Shown: positions 51,255 to 60,892 of the stretch, piece by piece | How the letters are laid out: every line of letters starts with the position of its first letter | Position numbering within the stretch: position 1 is the stretch's first letter | Origin: Dictyoglomus sp. NZ13-RE01 | Lineage (GTDB): Bacteria > Dictyoglomota > Dictyoglomia > Dictyoglomales > Dictyoglomaceae | Length of the DNA: 64,000 nt | Direction: 5' to 3' | Assembly (NCBI GenBank): GCA_002878375.1 | Contig: NIRF01000002.1 | Location: 1-64,000, forward strand | Position numbers and translations under genes: made by a program | Notes under the pieces: generated by a model | What the model was told of the DNA's origin: nothing | What the model saw: only the letters and a program-made list of their open reading frames with translations | The model's database searches: none

Positions 51255-51591
51255 TATTTTTCACCTTCTCATTACGTAATACCTTAAAAATCATGTACCA
51301 TTGACCTATTACGTATCCTAAAATAAAAAGCAAAGCTCCAAAAAGCTCTGCTTTGAGACTCATCAAAAAAGTCAATATTAATAATCCATATCTTTTAATT
51401 ATACCTCTTTTATAACCAAATACACCATATTTTTTTATATCTTCCGATAACCAACAAAATGAAATTATACTACTACCAATTCCAAATGTCAAAGAAGATA
51501 TGTAAGGGAAAAATAGATAAATACATAATCCCACTATTACCAATATTTTACCTATCTTAAAGTACTTATCCAAGTATCCTGAAGATATCAC
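51208..51591 (-). CDS. atpI: ATP synthase subunit I-like membrane protein
   Basis: The protein (127 residues from GTG at 51591) has about four membrane helices with the spacing of AtpI, a helper in c-ring assembly, and sits in the standard atpI position before atpB. Sequence similarity is weak and the assignment leans on context. An alternative TTG at 51573 overlaps the atpZ stop and would shorten it by six residues. The charged C-terminus (KVLRNEKVKNNGRDRS) is encoded in the overlap with atpB. Confidence 0.65.
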   Translation of the reverse strand: MISSGYLDKYFKIGKILVIVGLCIYLFFPYISSLTFGIGSSIISFCWLSEDIKKYGVFGYKRGIIKRYGLLILTFLMSLKAELFGALLFILGYVIGQWYMIFKVLRNEKVKNNGRDRSTGNSENRNF

Positions 51592-51769
51592 GGAAACCTG
51601 CCCAGATTCCCAATGCTATTCCAGCAAGAAGAAAAACTGGAGAAGATTTAAAAATCTTATCCAGATAATATCCTAAAAATATACCAACCAATAGGGAAGC
51701 TAACACACTCGTTCCCAAAGAAAAAGCAACATTAAAAATCTCCCATGGAGTTCTTGGCTTTTTCCTCAT
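51566..51769 (-). CDS. atpZ: AtpZ/AtpI family small membrane protein
   Basis: The 67-residue protein has two membrane helices and the family motif GTSVLASLLVGIFLGYYLDKIFKSSPVFLLAGIALGIWAGFRDIFRI, matching the F-ATPase gene-1/AtpZ family. In Bacillus, AtpZ and AtpI form a Ca2+/Mg2+ channel or aid assembly. Its ATG overlaps the yqeY stop (ATGA). Confidence 0.9.
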   Translation of the reverse strand: MRKKPRTPWEIFNVAFSLGTSVLASLLVGIFLGYYLDKIFKSSPVFLLAGIALGIWAGFRDIFRILG

Positions 51770-52221
51770 TTCTTACTAAGAAGCTCCTCTGCAATCTTCC
51801 TTATAATTGTATTATCCGCTCTTCCTTTCAGTTCTGAGACTGCGGATTTCATAACCTTTCCTAAATCCTTAATACTTTCAGCATTCACCTCTTTTATTAT
51901 CCTATCAATTACTTCTCTTAGTTCATCTTCTGTAAGCTGTTTTGGAAGATACTCTTCCAAAATCTTTAACTCTTTCTCCTCCTTTTCAGCAAGATCTATT
52001 CTCTCTCCCTTTTTATATAATTCTATCGCCTCTTTTCTCTTCTTTATCTCCTTATTTATTACATCTATGATATCCTCATCAGAAAGTTCCTTCCCCTTTT
52101 CTCTCAATTCTATCTCCTTATACTTTATTGCAGAACGTAAGAAACTTAAAACTTCTGCCCTAAAACTATCCTTATTTTTCATTGCTTCCATATAATCTTT
52201 TGTAATCTTTTCACTTAGCAC
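51766..52221 (-). CDS. yqeY: GatB/YqeY domain protein
   Basis: The 151-residue protein matches the stand-alone YqeY family: DYMEAMKNKDSFRAEVLSFLRSAIKYKEIELREKGKELSDEDIIDVINKEIKKRKEAIELYKKGERIDLAEKE-type text (shown here in pieces), EEYLPKQLTEDELREVI and GKVMKSAVSELKGRADNTIIRKIAEELL. The domain is related to the tail of GatB and may bind tRNA; its function alone is not known. GTG start at 52221 with GGAGGAAGAG. It is coupled to atpZ by an ATGA overlap. Confidence 0.93.
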   Translation of the reverse strand: MLSEKITKDYMEAMKNKDSFRAEVLSFLRSAIKYKEIELREKGKELSDEDIIDVINKEIKKRKEAIELYKKGERIDLAEKEEKELKILEEYLPKQLTEDELREVIDRIIKEVNAESIKDLGKVMKSAVSELKGRADNTIIRKIAEELLSKK

Positions 52222-52241
52222 TTTCTCTTCCTCCTTTCTCC

Positions 52242-53192
52242 CTAACTTTCTTCATTCAAAATTTTTACAATTCTCATCCATCCGTTCTTTGTATTCTCTG
52301 GATTATAACCCCCACCACCTAATATTAACAACCTTCCATCACATACTTTATGGGACAACTCATGAACTCCTCTAATAAACTTCTCATAAGCTTCCAAAGA
52401 ATAATTCAAATGGGTAATAGGATCTCCTTTAATACCATCTACTCCAGCCTGTAGAATTATAAGTTCACTTTTGAACTCCATAGCAAAATCTTCAATCTCT
52501 TTTAATGCTAAAAGAAGATCCTCATCGGAAGATCCCGGAAGCAGTGGAATGTTTAACTTAGTTCCAAAGGCTGACTCTTCTCCCCTTTCATGTCTTCCGC
52601 CTGTTCCAGGATACAAAAATCTACCATCTTCGTGAATATCCGCAATATATAAATGGGGATCTGAAAGAAATTCATAAAAAACACCATCCCCATGATGAGC
52701 ATCAATATCTATATAAAATATGTCCAAGACATTATAGGATTTTCTTGCTTTTTCAATAGCTACTCCAATATCATTAAAAATGCAAAATCCACCAGCACTA
52801 TCTCTTTTTGCATGATGTAAACCAGCCATAGGGACAAACACATGTTTATACTTTCCACTTAAAATAAGATCAAGCCCCTTTAAAGTTGACCCTACAACAT
52901 AAGAGGCAGACTCAAAACAGCCCGGATATGCAGGTGTATCTCCATAATCCAAATACCCAGTTCCTTCCTTAGATTTTTCCTTTACAAGCTGAACATATTC
53001 CTTTTTATGGAATAGGAGAAGATCATCTTCTTTTGCGATATCAGGAGGTATTATATCTATTTTCAAATTATTATTCTTCTTTAACTCATCCCAAAAAGAC
53101 TCTAATCTCTTTCTATTCATGGGATGATCCCCTGGAAAAGAATAACTAAAGGACTCTTCTCCAAAAATAATAGCACTATGAGTTTTTGACAA
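52242..53192 (-). CDS. Histone-deacetylase family hydrolase (AcuC-like)
   Basis: The 316-residue protein has the zinc-site and active-site motifs of the arginase/deacetylase fold: GLHHAKRDSAGGFCIFND, YIDIDAHHGDGVFYEF with the zinc-ligand Asp and His, QAGVDGIKGDP, and GGGGYNPENTKNGW. Bacterial members act on acetylated polyamines, acetoin-pathway proteins or acetylated lysines; the substrate is not clear here. TTG start at 53192 overlaps the yigZ gene by 17 bases. Confidence 0.92.
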   Translation of the reverse strand: MSKTHSAIIFGEESFSYSFPGDHPMNRKRLESFWDELKKNNNLKIDIIPPDIAKEDDLLLFHKKEYVQLVKEKSKEGTGYLDYGDTPAYPGCFESASYVVGSTLKGLDLILSGKYKHVFVPMAGLHHAKRDSAGGFCIFNDIGVAIEKARKSYNVLDIFYIDIDAHHGDGVFYEFLSDPHLYIADIHEDGRFLYPGTGGRHERGEESAFGTKLNIPLLPGSSDEDLLLALKEIEDFAMEFKSELIILQAGVDGIKGDPITHLNYSLEAYEKFIRGVHELSHKVCDGRLLILGGGGYNPENTKNGWMRIVKILNEES

Positions 53193-53769
53193 TCTCTATT
53201 CCCTCCTTTCTGAGCAGGTAATTCTCAAATTCTTCCTTCTTACTTAATGGTATTCTTATCTTTAATATTACCTTATCATGAAAGTCCATATCTACCTCTT
53301 TTGTAAAATTCTTGTAAATGTCATTTTTCACATTATTTAATAGGTTATAGGGAAGTGATAAAATATAATCAGCAGTAATGTGCTTTTTTACTATCCTTCC
53401 AGCCAATATAGCAGATTTAGATGTTGAATAATATGCAGAAATTAACCCTTTTACTCCCAATTTAACTCCCCCAAAATATCTAACAACCACAACCATGGAA
53501 TTCCAAAGATTAAACTCCCTTAGAGAGTTCAATATAGGTCTTCCTGCGGAACCAGAAGGTTCACCACCATCAGAAAAATACTCCTCGCGTGGTAATTTTC
53601 TATAAGCCCAACAATAATGAGTAGCAGAAGGATACTCAAGTTTTATCTCTCTCAAAATATCCTGGTAGTTTTTCCCCTCTAATGGATACGCTAAACCGAT
53701 AAATATTGAATGTTTTATATTAACTTCGACTTTTCCAATATTTTCTAAGCCTAAATACTCATCTTCCAT
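53176..53769 (-). CDS. yigZ: YigZ/IMPACT family protein
   Basis: The 197-residue protein has the UPF0029 motif GEPSGSAGRPILNSLREFNLWNSMVVVVRYFGGVKLGVKGLISAYY in its first domain (residues about 65-110) and a smaller C-terminal alpha/beta domain. The family is linked to translation control and ribosome binding in eukaryotes (IMPACT); the bacterial role is unknown. It lies seven bases after the HtrA-like gene. Confidence 0.93.
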   Translation of the reverse strand: MEDEYLGLENIGKVEVNIKHSIFIGLAYPLEGKNYQDILREIKLEYPSATHYCWAYRKLPREEYFSDGGEPSGSAGRPILNSLREFNLWNSMVVVVRYFGGVKLGVKGLISAYYSTSKSAILAGRIVKKHITADYILSLPYNLLNNVKNDIYKNFTKEVDMDFHDKVILKIRIPLSKKEEFENYLLRKEGIEIVKNS

Positions 53770-53776
53770 AAAATCA

Positions 53777-54733
53777 TTAGGTTTGGGAACCTAAAATAAT
53801 AGGTATATCTAACAACTTTTTCCTTTCTCTTATAACCCTTACATTAACCTTTGTGCCAGGTGGAGTATAGGTCAGAACTTTATGAACATCATCAATACCA
53901 TTAATGATGGTATTTTCAATCTGAATTATAACATCTTCTTCTTGCAAGCCCGCTTTATAAGAGGGGCTAAAAGGAGCAACCCTTAAAACAATAACACACC
54001 CTTCTTGATTTAAGTTGAACTTCTCCCTTAATAAAGGTGGTAAAACACCAGTTTGTCCCAAAATTCCAAGAAAACTTCTTCTAACTCTTCCATCCCTTAT
54101 TAATAATTCCGCTATCCATTTTGCAGTATTTATAGGTATAGAAAAACAGATACCTTGAGCCCCTTGAATTATAGCAGTATTTACTCCTACAGCCTTACCA
54201 TAAACATCCACCAAAGGACCACCTGAACTTCCTGGATTTAAAGGGGCATCAGTTTGAATTATATTCTCTATGAGATGCCCACTTAAACTTCTTAAAGATC
54301 TTCCTAAAGCACTAATAACTCCACTTGAAACACTATGACCAAAACCCAAAGGATTACCAATTGCCATCACAAGCTGACCAACCTTTAACTTATCAGAATC
54401 ACCAAACTCTAAAACAGGAAGCCTTCTTTCAGGAATTTTCAAGACAGCAAGATCTGTTGGAGGATCCTCTCCTACTATCTCCGCCTCATATCTTCTACCA
54501 TCTGCCAAGGTTATTACAAATCTACCCCCCTGTTTAGTTACATGGCTATTTGTAATGATATAACCATCAGGATAAAATAAAAATCCTGATGCTACACCTG
54601 CTTTTGCCTCAACAGCAGGCAAAAAAGAAAGTACCGGCTTGTTAATGTCAATATTAACCACCGCAGGACTTACCTTTTCTACAACCTTAACTAAAGCTAA
54701 AGAATAAGCCTCCAAAATATTTTCATAATCCAT
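53777..54733 (-). CDS. HtrA/DegP-like serine protease with PDZ domain, no signal peptide
   Basis: The 318-residue protein has the trypsin-fold triad His64 (ITNSHVTK), Asp94 (PPTDLAVLK) and Ser170 (NPGSSGGPL), followed by one PDZ domain (about 225-318: GCVIVLRVAPFSPSYKAGLQEEDVIIQIENTIINGIDDVHKVL). The usual N-terminal signal or anchor is missing, so it may act in the cytoplasm, or be exported by another route. It overlaps the lipase-like gene upstream by 11 bases. Confidence 0.93.
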   Translation of the reverse strand: MDYENILEAYSLALVKVVEKVSPAVVNIDINKPVLSFLPAVEAKAGVASGFLFYPDGYIITNSHVTKQGGRFVITLADGRRYEAEIVGEDPPTDLAVLKIPERRLPVLEFGDSDKLKVGQLVMAIGNPLGFGHSVSSGVISALGRSLRSLSGHLIENIIQTDAPLNPGSSGGPLVDVYGKAVGVNTAIIQGAQGICFSIPINTAKWIAELLIRDGRVRRSFLGILGQTGVLPPLLREKFNLNQEGCVIVLRVAPFSPSYKAGLQEEDVIIQIENTIINGIDDVHKVLTYTPPGTKVNVRVIRERKKLLDIPIILGSQT

Positions 54734-55646
54734 TCTCTTCCCTCAAAATCCATTCTATTATATATTTTACACTTTTTTCTAAAACATCCAAATGATCAGT
54801 ATCTTCTAACATAACAAAAACCCTATTATCTTTTTTGTGTTTTAAAAAGGCTTGCTCCACATCCTCCTTACCAAAAAATTCATCCTTATCTCCAATAATA
54901 GCTAAAATGGGAAGCTCTAAACCTTCCCAAATATGATCCATATCTGTAGGGAAAACTGCCCGGAAGAAAGCATAAGAATAATTTGAAACTATTAAAGGAT
55001 CGTCAACTTTTATTGGAAATTCAAAAGAAATTATTCTCATATGAGGAAATATGGGGGCAATAAATTGAAAGGTTCTTGATAAAGTTTTAAGCCTTAAAAG
55101 TTTTTCACTCTTCGAAGATATTCTACTTACAGGTAAACCTCCAGCTACAAGAACAAGTCCTGAGGGCGAAAGTTTAAGCTCATGTACATATTTTACAGTT
55201 AAGCTTGCCCCCATACTATGTCCTCCTAAAAAGATAGGAATAGGAGGATTTTCTTTTAAAACCATCTGATAAAATAGCCCCATATCTTGAACAATTGTAG
55301 CAGTATTAGGGGAGTCTCCTCTCTTTCCTTGGGAATTACCATGCCCTCTAACATCAGGTAAATAAACCTTTATTCCTTTTTCAGAAAGTTTATAGGCAAA
55401 AGGAAGATAATATTTACCGTAGGAAGTTATTCCATGAACAAATATCAAAATTGCCTTTGGAGATGGTGGAGAAACAACCCTATAAGCCAGCTTAGTCCCA
55501 TCCAAAGAGGTAAAATAAAGCACATTATCCTGAATGCCCTTGACATCCTCCAAAAATTTTTTAAGATCCATTGAGAATAAAGGAAGGAAAAAGAGTAGAA
55601 GAAAAACAATAAAAAACTTCATTCTACTCTTCATATAGGATCTCAT
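54723..55646 (-). CDS. Exported alpha/beta hydrolase (monoacylglycerol-lipase-like)
   Basis: The protein (307 residues from 55646; ATG at 55619, MKFFIV, is also likely) has a signal peptide ending near LFSM and an alpha/beta-hydrolase fold: FVHGITSYGKYYLPFAYKL, DVRGHGNSQGKRG and the nucleophile motif FLGGHSMGAS, with acid GDKDEFF and histidine DTDHLDV. This matches the serine aminopeptidase/lysophospholipase group. Substrate unknown. It overlaps the oxidoreductase gene upstream by 23 bases. Confidence 0.88.
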   Translation of the reverse strand: MRSYMKSRMKFFIVFLLLFFLPLFSMDLKKFLEDVKGIQDNVLYFTSLDGTKLAYRVVSPPSPKAILIFVHGITSYGKYYLPFAYKLSEKGIKVYLPDVRGHGNSQGKRGDSPNTATIVQDMGLFYQMVLKENPPIPIFLGGHSMGASLTVKYVHELKLSPSGLVLVAGGLPVSRISSKSEKLLRLKTLSRTFQFIAPIFPHMRIISFEFPIKVDDPLIVSNYSYAFFRAVFPTDMDHIWEGLELPILAIIGDKDEFFGKEDVEQAFLKHKKDNRVFVMLEDTDHLDVLEKSVKYIIEWILREENGL

Positions 55647-56808
55647 CCTTCTTCTCTATGATTTTTTTACTACTTATTAGACTTTTTATCTTATTTATAT
55701 ACTTTTGAGAATTTTCCAAAAGAATAGCTCCAACAATAACATTGTCAACAAAAATTAGCTTTCTGTAAAAACCTTTTTCCTCATCCTTTAATACAAATAT
55801 TTCCGCATTGGGCTCGTTATACTCAATATTTCCCATAGATGCCAAAGAAATTCCAGTAATTTTTAATGTATTAAAAGGTATAGTCCCTGTATATACAGTT
55901 TTCTCTCCTACCATGTTTTTCCCCGCAATACTACCTTGTTCTAAGCTGGCAGGAATAATACCATAAATTCTTCCAGAATACTCTACACAATCGCCAGCAG
56001 AGTAAACATACTTTACATTTGTTTCCATATATTCATTTACTATTATCCCTTTATTGACCTCAATCCCAGATTTTTTAGCTATATCTATCTCTGGAATTAT
56101 TCCAGCAGAAACTATTAACAAATCGCCCAAAATTTTTCTTCCATCCTCTAATTCTATTCCCTTAAAAATATTATTCTCCGCTATTACTTTCTTCGCTTTT
56201 GCTCCCAAATAAAATTCAAATCCGAATTTTTCCTGAAGCTTTCTTTGAAATATTTTTGCTCCCTCTTCATCCAACTGCCTTGGAATAAGCCTTTGGAAAA
56301 ACTCTATACCAACAACCTTAAGACCTCTTTGAGATAGAGCCCTTCCTACCTCTAAGCCTAATAAACCACATCCCAAAATTACGACTTTTTCTTTTCCCTT
56401 AATATAATCTAAAATTTCCTTTGCATCATCTATATTTCTTAAAGTAAAAACTCCTTTTGCATCTATATTCTCAAGAGGTGGCTTAGAGGGTTTAGCACCT
56501 GTTGCAATTAATAATTTACTATACTTGTACTTATCCTTTGTAGTCAGTAAAATTTGTTTATCTAAATCAACACTTAATCCTTTTTCCCCATATACGACAT
56601 CTATCTTTTTTTCTTGATACCAACTTGATGGATAAAATGGAAGTTCTTCTTCTCCTATTTTTCCTGCTAAAAATTCAATTATCTGTGGGCGAGCATAATA
56701 TGGGTATTTTTCTTCTGTTATTACAAGAATAGGAATTGTACGATCTTTCTCTCTAACTACTTGAGCACAAGTTATTCCTGCAACACCATTCCCTATAACT
56801 ATGATCAT
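55624..56808 (-). CDS. FAD/NAD(P) oxidoreductase, probable rubredoxin reductase
   Basis: The 394-residue flavoprotein has the FAD-binding IGNGVAGITCAQ at the N-terminus, YARPQIIEFLAGK, the NAD-binding VVILGCGLLGLEVGRAL (about 140-155) and the second FAD motif YVYSAGDCVEY. It resembles NADH:rubredoxin and nitrite-reductase-type oxidoreductases. It follows the rubredoxin gene by 11 bases, so electron flow NAD(P)H to rubredoxin to rubrerythrin is a reasonable pathway for peroxide or oxygen removal. Confidence 0.9.
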   Translation of the reverse strand: MIIVIGNGVAGITCAQVVREKDRTIPILVITEEKYPYYARPQIIEFLAGKIGEEELPFYPSSWYQEKKIDVVYGEKGLSVDLDKQILLTTKDKYKYSKLLIATGAKPSKPPLENIDAKGVFTLRNIDDAKEILDYIKGKEKVVILGCGLLGLEVGRALSQRGLKVVGIEFFQRLIPRQLDEEGAKIFQRKLQEKFGFEFYLGAKAKKVIAENNIFKGIELEDGRKILGDLLIVSAGIIPEIDIAKKSGIEVNKGIIVNEYMETNVKYVYSAGDCVEYSGRIYGIIPASLEQGSIAGKNMVGEKTVYTGTIPFNTLKITGISLASMGNIEYNEPNAEIFVLKDEEKGFYRKLIFVDNVIVGAILLENSQKYINKIKSLISSKKIIEKKDEILYEE

Positions 56809-56819
56809 AGGTCAATCTC

Positions 56820-56978
56820 CTATACAGGAGAAAACATATCTTTGCCAGCTCCACAAACAGGACATACCCAATCATCTGGCAAATCCTCAAAGGGGGTCTC
56901 TGGGGGAATTCCGCCATCTGGATCTCCTTCTTCAGGATCATAAATATACCCACACACTAAACATCTATATTTTTGCAT
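56820..56978 (-). CDS. Rubredoxin
   Basis: The 52-residue protein has the single-iron site Cys6-xx-Cys9-Gly and Cys39-Pro-x-Cys42-Gly, with [16 protein letters not shown] and [20 protein letters not shown] between and after, a textbook rubredoxin. ATG at 56978 follows TAGGAGGA. It carries electrons between the neighbouring flavoprotein and rubrerythrin-type acceptors. It has its own extended -10 promoter just upstream. Confidence 0.97.
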   Translation of the reverse strand: MQKYRCLVCGYIYDPEEGDPDGGIPPETPFEDLPDDWVCPVCGAGKDMFSPV

Positions 56979-57014
56979 GTTTTTAATCCTCCTAAAGTAA
57001 AATTATTTTCAGTC

Positions 57015-57026
57015 TAAATTATATCA
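57015..57026 (-). promoter_or_regulatory. Extended -10 promoter for the rubredoxin operon
   Basis: Minus-strand TTGATATAAT, with TATAAT at 57023-57018, touching the lptD stop codon. No clear -35. Confidence 0.5.
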
Positions 57027-59150
57027 AAAATTAGGCAGTAAAGAAAATCCTGTTGGAGTTAATTCTCCTCCTATTTTCTTAGTAGGAATAGCTTTTAATG
57101 ATATCTCAAATTGAAAACTTCCTGTATTTGGATTTAGAGAAAACTTACCTAAAAAGCAATGGAGGTCTTTTTCCAAAGATATTAATGGATAAACATTAGC
57201 TGATGGATATGTTCCCCATAAAGTTAACTTACCTGCAAAATGCCAATCACCCTTTATGTCAAATATTAATTTGTAATCTAATCTCTGCAGAGGATTATCG
57301 TAATAGGGATTTATTAAAGCTCCTAAGCTAAATGCCATTGTAGGTGGCAAAGAAAAAGTTCCCTGAAGAATAACAGGTGAAAACTTTTGATTCTTCCAGT
57401 CATAATTACTGCTTCCCGTAAGAATAAAAAGATTTCTATAACTTAATCTTCCCCTAATATTCAATGGAGATAGTGTATTATTTATGAAATTATAAGAATC
57501 AGAAAGAGAAAGATTAACATCCTGAGTCCCTAAAAGTATAGAGAGAGTCAGATTATTTGTTTCTCCCATGTAATCAAAATAAAAAGGAGTATTACCCAAA
57601 TCTCCTGTGATTATATCTTTTCCTAAAAGCTGAAAATTATAAATTGTAGATAAGTTCAAAAAGGATAGGGGTTTATAGTTTGCCTGCAAATTCCCCAAAA
57701 CAAAATATCTTGCATCTCCTGTCTGATAAAAATCTTGCTTGTAGCCTAAATTAGCGTTTAAACTTAAATTTGATACCCTATAAGATAAGGGGAGATATAA
57801 ACTATAACCCAATTTTAATGCCTTCATATAAGAAGATGGCTCATCGTAATAGCCTAATATCCCTTCAAATCTTAGGGGTACACTAAACAAATTAAAATTA
57901 CTATTAAATGTGATCTCAGGTATTTTCAGTAATAATAAGTTTTTAGGGTCAGAAACCCTATAATTTTGATAGATCGAGAGGGAATAATTTTTACCCCTAA
58001 AATTAATTCTACCATCTTCATATAATTCATATCTTCTATTTCCAGAAATAATGTTATTATTATATCTTGCATTAAAAACAAAAGATTTTGTTCCCTCTTT
58101 ATCAAAATTCTGTGATAAATTAAGAATTGAGCCAAACTTTTGGGAATTTACATCCTGAGACATATTAAACTGCAAAGATGTCCTATTTAATCCATAAGTA
58201 AAAGTAAACCTTAAATTATCTTGAATACTAAAGTAATTATACTGAGGCTTTAAATAGTAAGATAAGTTGTTATTAAAGAAAATAAAATCAGAGATTTTTT
58301 GATCATGGTTCCAATTTAAAGAAACATTGGGACTTTTAATACTCTGAAAATCTATATACTCTGACAAATTCAATTTAATACTTCCCTTTATATTCCTGAG
58401 ATTATAATTTTGGGTTATATCTATAGAATAAGGATTTTGATTTGTTACAAAATTATGCTTTAAAAGAATAGAAATTAATCCTGCCTGATTAAAAATAACA
58501 TAAGAAATTGGATAGGATAAAAATATGCTTTGGGCATCAAAACCTATTTGAGGAAAAGGATTAGGTTCCTCTTTTAAGGAGATAACATATCTAAACAAAG
58601 GAATTGAGAAGGGCAAGAATATAAATTTTAAAGAGACTCCATCTAAAATTATCTTGTCATCAGGCAAATAGGTGATCTTCGAGGCATATAGAAGATAATG
58701 AGGATTTTCCAAATCACAAGTCGTTATAGCACCTTTATTTATAATTATTTCATTTTTCTTCCACTCCAATAATGATCCAGAAAAATATAAATTCCCCTTT
58801 ACTCCTTCCGCCGTATATGTAGCTTTTACCTGCAAAAGCTCACCCTCATCCTTCTTAAAAGCGTAAACCAATTCCTTTGCCAAAAATTCTCCTTTACGAT
58901 CCTTAAATACTACATTCCCAGAAGCCTTTACTATTCCATCATTTACATTACCTTCCACACTATCTGCATATATGATAATACCTTTTCCCTCAATCTTTAC
59001 CTTACCATAGGCTTTAAAAGTACGAGTCTCCCAATAAAATTCTATCTTCTCCGCCTTTATACTCCAAGGAGAAGTCTCACCGAAAACCTCATTTACTATT
59101 AAAAGCAACAGAATAAATGAAATTATTCTTACCACTTTCTTATTTTCCAT
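57024..59150 (-). CDS. lptD: LPS-assembly protein LptD (OstA family)
   Basis: LptD is the outer-membrane translocon for lipopolysaccharide. The 708-residue protein has a signal peptide (about 1-24), an OstA/LptA-like domain (28-150: IKAEKIEFYWETRTFKAYGKVKIEG, GIVKASGNVVFKDRKGEFLAKELVY), the family signature GAITTCDLENPHYLLYASKI with one cysteine, and a long beta-strand-rich barrel (about 200-700). It ends the lptC-lptA-lptF/G-lptD series and shows that the cell should have an LPS-like outer layer. Sequence is divergent, so assignment also rests on context. Confidence 0.85.
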   Translation of the reverse strand: MENKKVVRIISFILLLLIVNEVFGETSPWSIKAEKIEFYWETRTFKAYGKVKIEGKGIIIYADSVEGNVNDGIVKASGNVVFKDRKGEFLAKELVYAFKKDEGELLQVKATYTAEGVKGNLYFSGSLLEWKKNEIIINKGAITTCDLENPHYLLYASKITYLPDDKIILDGVSLKFIFLPFSIPLFRYVISLKEEPNPFPQIGFDAQSIFLSYPISYVIFNQAGLISILLKHNFVTNQNPYSIDITQNYNLRNIKGSIKLNLSEYIDFQSIKSPNVSLNWNHDQKISDFIFFNNNLSYYLKPQYNYFSIQDNLRFTFTYGLNRTSLQFNMSQDVNSQKFGSILNLSQNFDKEGTKSFVFNARYNNNIISGNRRYELYEDGRINFRGKNYSLSIYQNYRVSDPKNLLLLKIPEITFNSNFNLFSVPLRFEGILGYYDEPSSYMKALKLGYSLYLPLSYRVSNLSLNANLGYKQDFYQTGDARYFVLGNLQANYKPLSFLNLSTIYNFQLLGKDIITGDLGNTPFYFDYMGETNNLTLSILLGTQDVNLSLSDSYNFINNTLSPLNIRGRLSYRNLFILTGSSNYDWKNQKFSPVILQGTFSLPPTMAFSLGALINPYYDNPLQRLDYKLIFDIKGDWHFAGKLTLWGTYPSANVYPLISLEKDLHCFLGKFSLNPNTGSFQFEISLKAIPTKKIGGELTPTGFSLLPNF

Positions 59151-60211
59151 AAAAACACTCCTAAGCTAATGGTTCCTAAGAAAATATTAGGGAGCCATGC
59201 AGAAAAGAAAGGAGAAAATATTGCATACTCTCCCAAAGATCGAGCAAATATTGTAAAACCATAATAAAAGAAAGCAATTATAATGCTAAAGGCTGTACCC
59301 CATAACCTCCCACTTTTTCCAGTAAATAATATTACAGCAAAGGCAAGCAAGGTAAAAACAGGTATAGCAATGCTTTGAGCTATTCTTAAATTACTTTCTA
59401 CCTCTAAGCTTCTTGAGGATACCCCCGCTTTTCTAAAAACCCTTATTCTTCTCATAAGTTCATTGGTTGTCATCTCCTGAGGTCCTCTCTCCCTTTGAAA
59501 TATATATAGAAATTCCTGGGGCAAATTTATTTGAAAGGTATCAAATTTTCCCTCCCAAGAAACAAAATGGTCTTTCCCTAATTTATGTACTATACCATCC
59601 TGTAAAATTAATTTTTCCTGACTCCAGATAGCAGATTTTGCTGTAAGAAGCATAGGAAACTCTTCTCCTAATGATAAGTCAAATATCATTACTCCCTCTA
59701 AAACATTACTATTTTCTTTTACCTTTTTAACATAATAATATCTTGATTGTTCATCATGAAAAAAAATATTTTCTCCTTTGGTAGGGAGAGGATTTACAAA
59801 GAAATACCTTTGGATAATTTGATTTGCTCTATAATTTGAATTAGGAATCAAGGAATAATTTAACATCCAAAGAATACCAGAGAGTAAAATAGACAATATA
59901 AAAATAGGAATTGTAAGTTTTATAAAGGGTATTCCATTGCTTCTTAATGCAAAAAGCTCTCCATCCCTTATTAGCCTACTAAATCCAAAAATAACTGCAA
60001 AAAGTAATGCGGTAGGGATCACAAAGACCAAAAGTGAGGGGACTTTATAGTAAAGAAGTTTTAAAACTGTATAAATACTAATCCTTTTTAGAATTATAAA
60101 ATCAGAAAACTCATAAAGGATTTGTATTAACATTACTAAGACAAATCCCAAAATACCTAAAAGAAATGGAGAAATAACTTCTGCAAGAATATATCTTATA
60201 TAAAGCTTCAT
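59129..60211 (-). CDS. LptF/LptG family permease
   Basis: The 360-residue protein is a YjgP/YjgQ-type permease: membrane helices at both ends (YILAEVISPFLLGILGFVLVMLIQILYEFSDFI; VFTLLAFAVILFTGKSGRLWGTAFSIIIAFFYYGFTIFARSLGEY) around a periplasmic beta domain (about 125-240). With LptB it would extract LPS from the inner membrane and pass it to LptC. Only one such gene is here; the partner and lptB must be elsewhere. It overlaps lptD by 22 bases. Confidence 0.9.
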   Translation of the reverse strand: MKLYIRYILAEVISPFLLGILGFVLVMLIQILYEFSDFIILKRISIYTVLKLLYYKVPSLLVFVIPTALLFAVIFGFSRLIRDGELFALRSNGIPFIKLTIPIFILSILLSGILWMLNYSLIPNSNYRANQIIQRYFFVNPLPTKGENIFFHDEQSRYYYVKKVKENSNVLEGVMIFDLSLGEEFPMLLTAKSAIWSQEKLILQDGIVHKLGKDHFVSWEGKFDTFQINLPQEFLYIFQRERGPQEMTTNELMRRIRVFRKAGVSSRSLEVESNLRIAQSIAIPVFTLLAFAVILFTGKSGRLWGTAFSIIIAFFYYGFTIFARSLGEYAIFSPFFSAWLPNIFLGTISLGVFLWKIRKW

Positions 60212-60214
60212 AAC

Positions 60215-60880
60215 TTATTCTGTCACATAAAATATACTTTCCACATCTCCTTCTGCTTCCATCCTCTTCTCTTTTACATAGACACTGATTTTGCTACATC
60301 TTATCTCGTTTTTCTCACTATCTAATATTGAAACATTATCTATTAGTGTATATATTTCCTTATTAGTATCCACTACAGCACTATCAGACTTTCCTTTTAG
60401 ATCCTCTCTATCTATGCTTACCCCTCCAAACAAGTTCCCCGTATTTGTCCGAAGAGAATATTTAAGACTTTGAGAGGTAATTTTTGTAACTTCCAATTTA
60501 CCCCCTTCAACCTTTCTTTGAATTACAATAGAAACATTCTTCTTTAATTCAACATTCTCATTTTTTAGGTCCGCCTTTAAATCTTCTCCTGAGATACTTA
60601 AATCCCTTTGAGAAATAGAAACTTTTCCAGGCGCCTCAACCAAGCTTGCATCTTGATTGTAATACACAGTTGTAGCAGTAATCCTTGTTTCGTCTTCTTT
60701 ACCTGGCTTATAGATTACCACTACGTTTCCTTCCGCCTTTGACATTTTCTTTCCCCAATCATACGAGACCTTTTGAGCCTTAATCTGAACAGGATTTTTT
60801 GTAGGAGTTGTCTGGGCTGAGACTGTACTTATATGAGCCAGAAATAAAATTAAAAGAGAAAAAATCAATACTTTTCTCAT
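60215..60880 (-). CDS. lptA: LptA/OstA-like periplasmic bridge protein
   Basis: The 221-residue protein has a signal peptide (about 1-23, ending VSAQT) and a repeating beta-strand pattern of OstA-like domains: VQIKAQKVSYDWGKKMSKAEGNVVVIYKPG, VYYNQDASLVEAPGKVSI, SLKYSLRTNTGNLFGGVSID. LptA forms the bridge between LptC and LptD. Position between lptC and lptF/G supports the call. Confidence 0.85.
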   Translation of the reverse strand: MRKVLIFSLLILFLAHISTVSAQTTPTKNPVQIKAQKVSYDWGKKMSKAEGNVVVIYKPGKEDETRITATTVYYNQDASLVEAPGKVSISQRDLSISGEDLKADLKNENVELKKNVSIVIQRKVEGGKLEVTKITSQSLKYSLRTNTGNLFGGVSIDREDLKGKSDSAVVDTNKEIYTLIDNVSILDSEKNEIRCSKISVYVKEKRMEAEGDVESIFYVTE

Positions 60881-60892
60881 TTTTCTTACCTC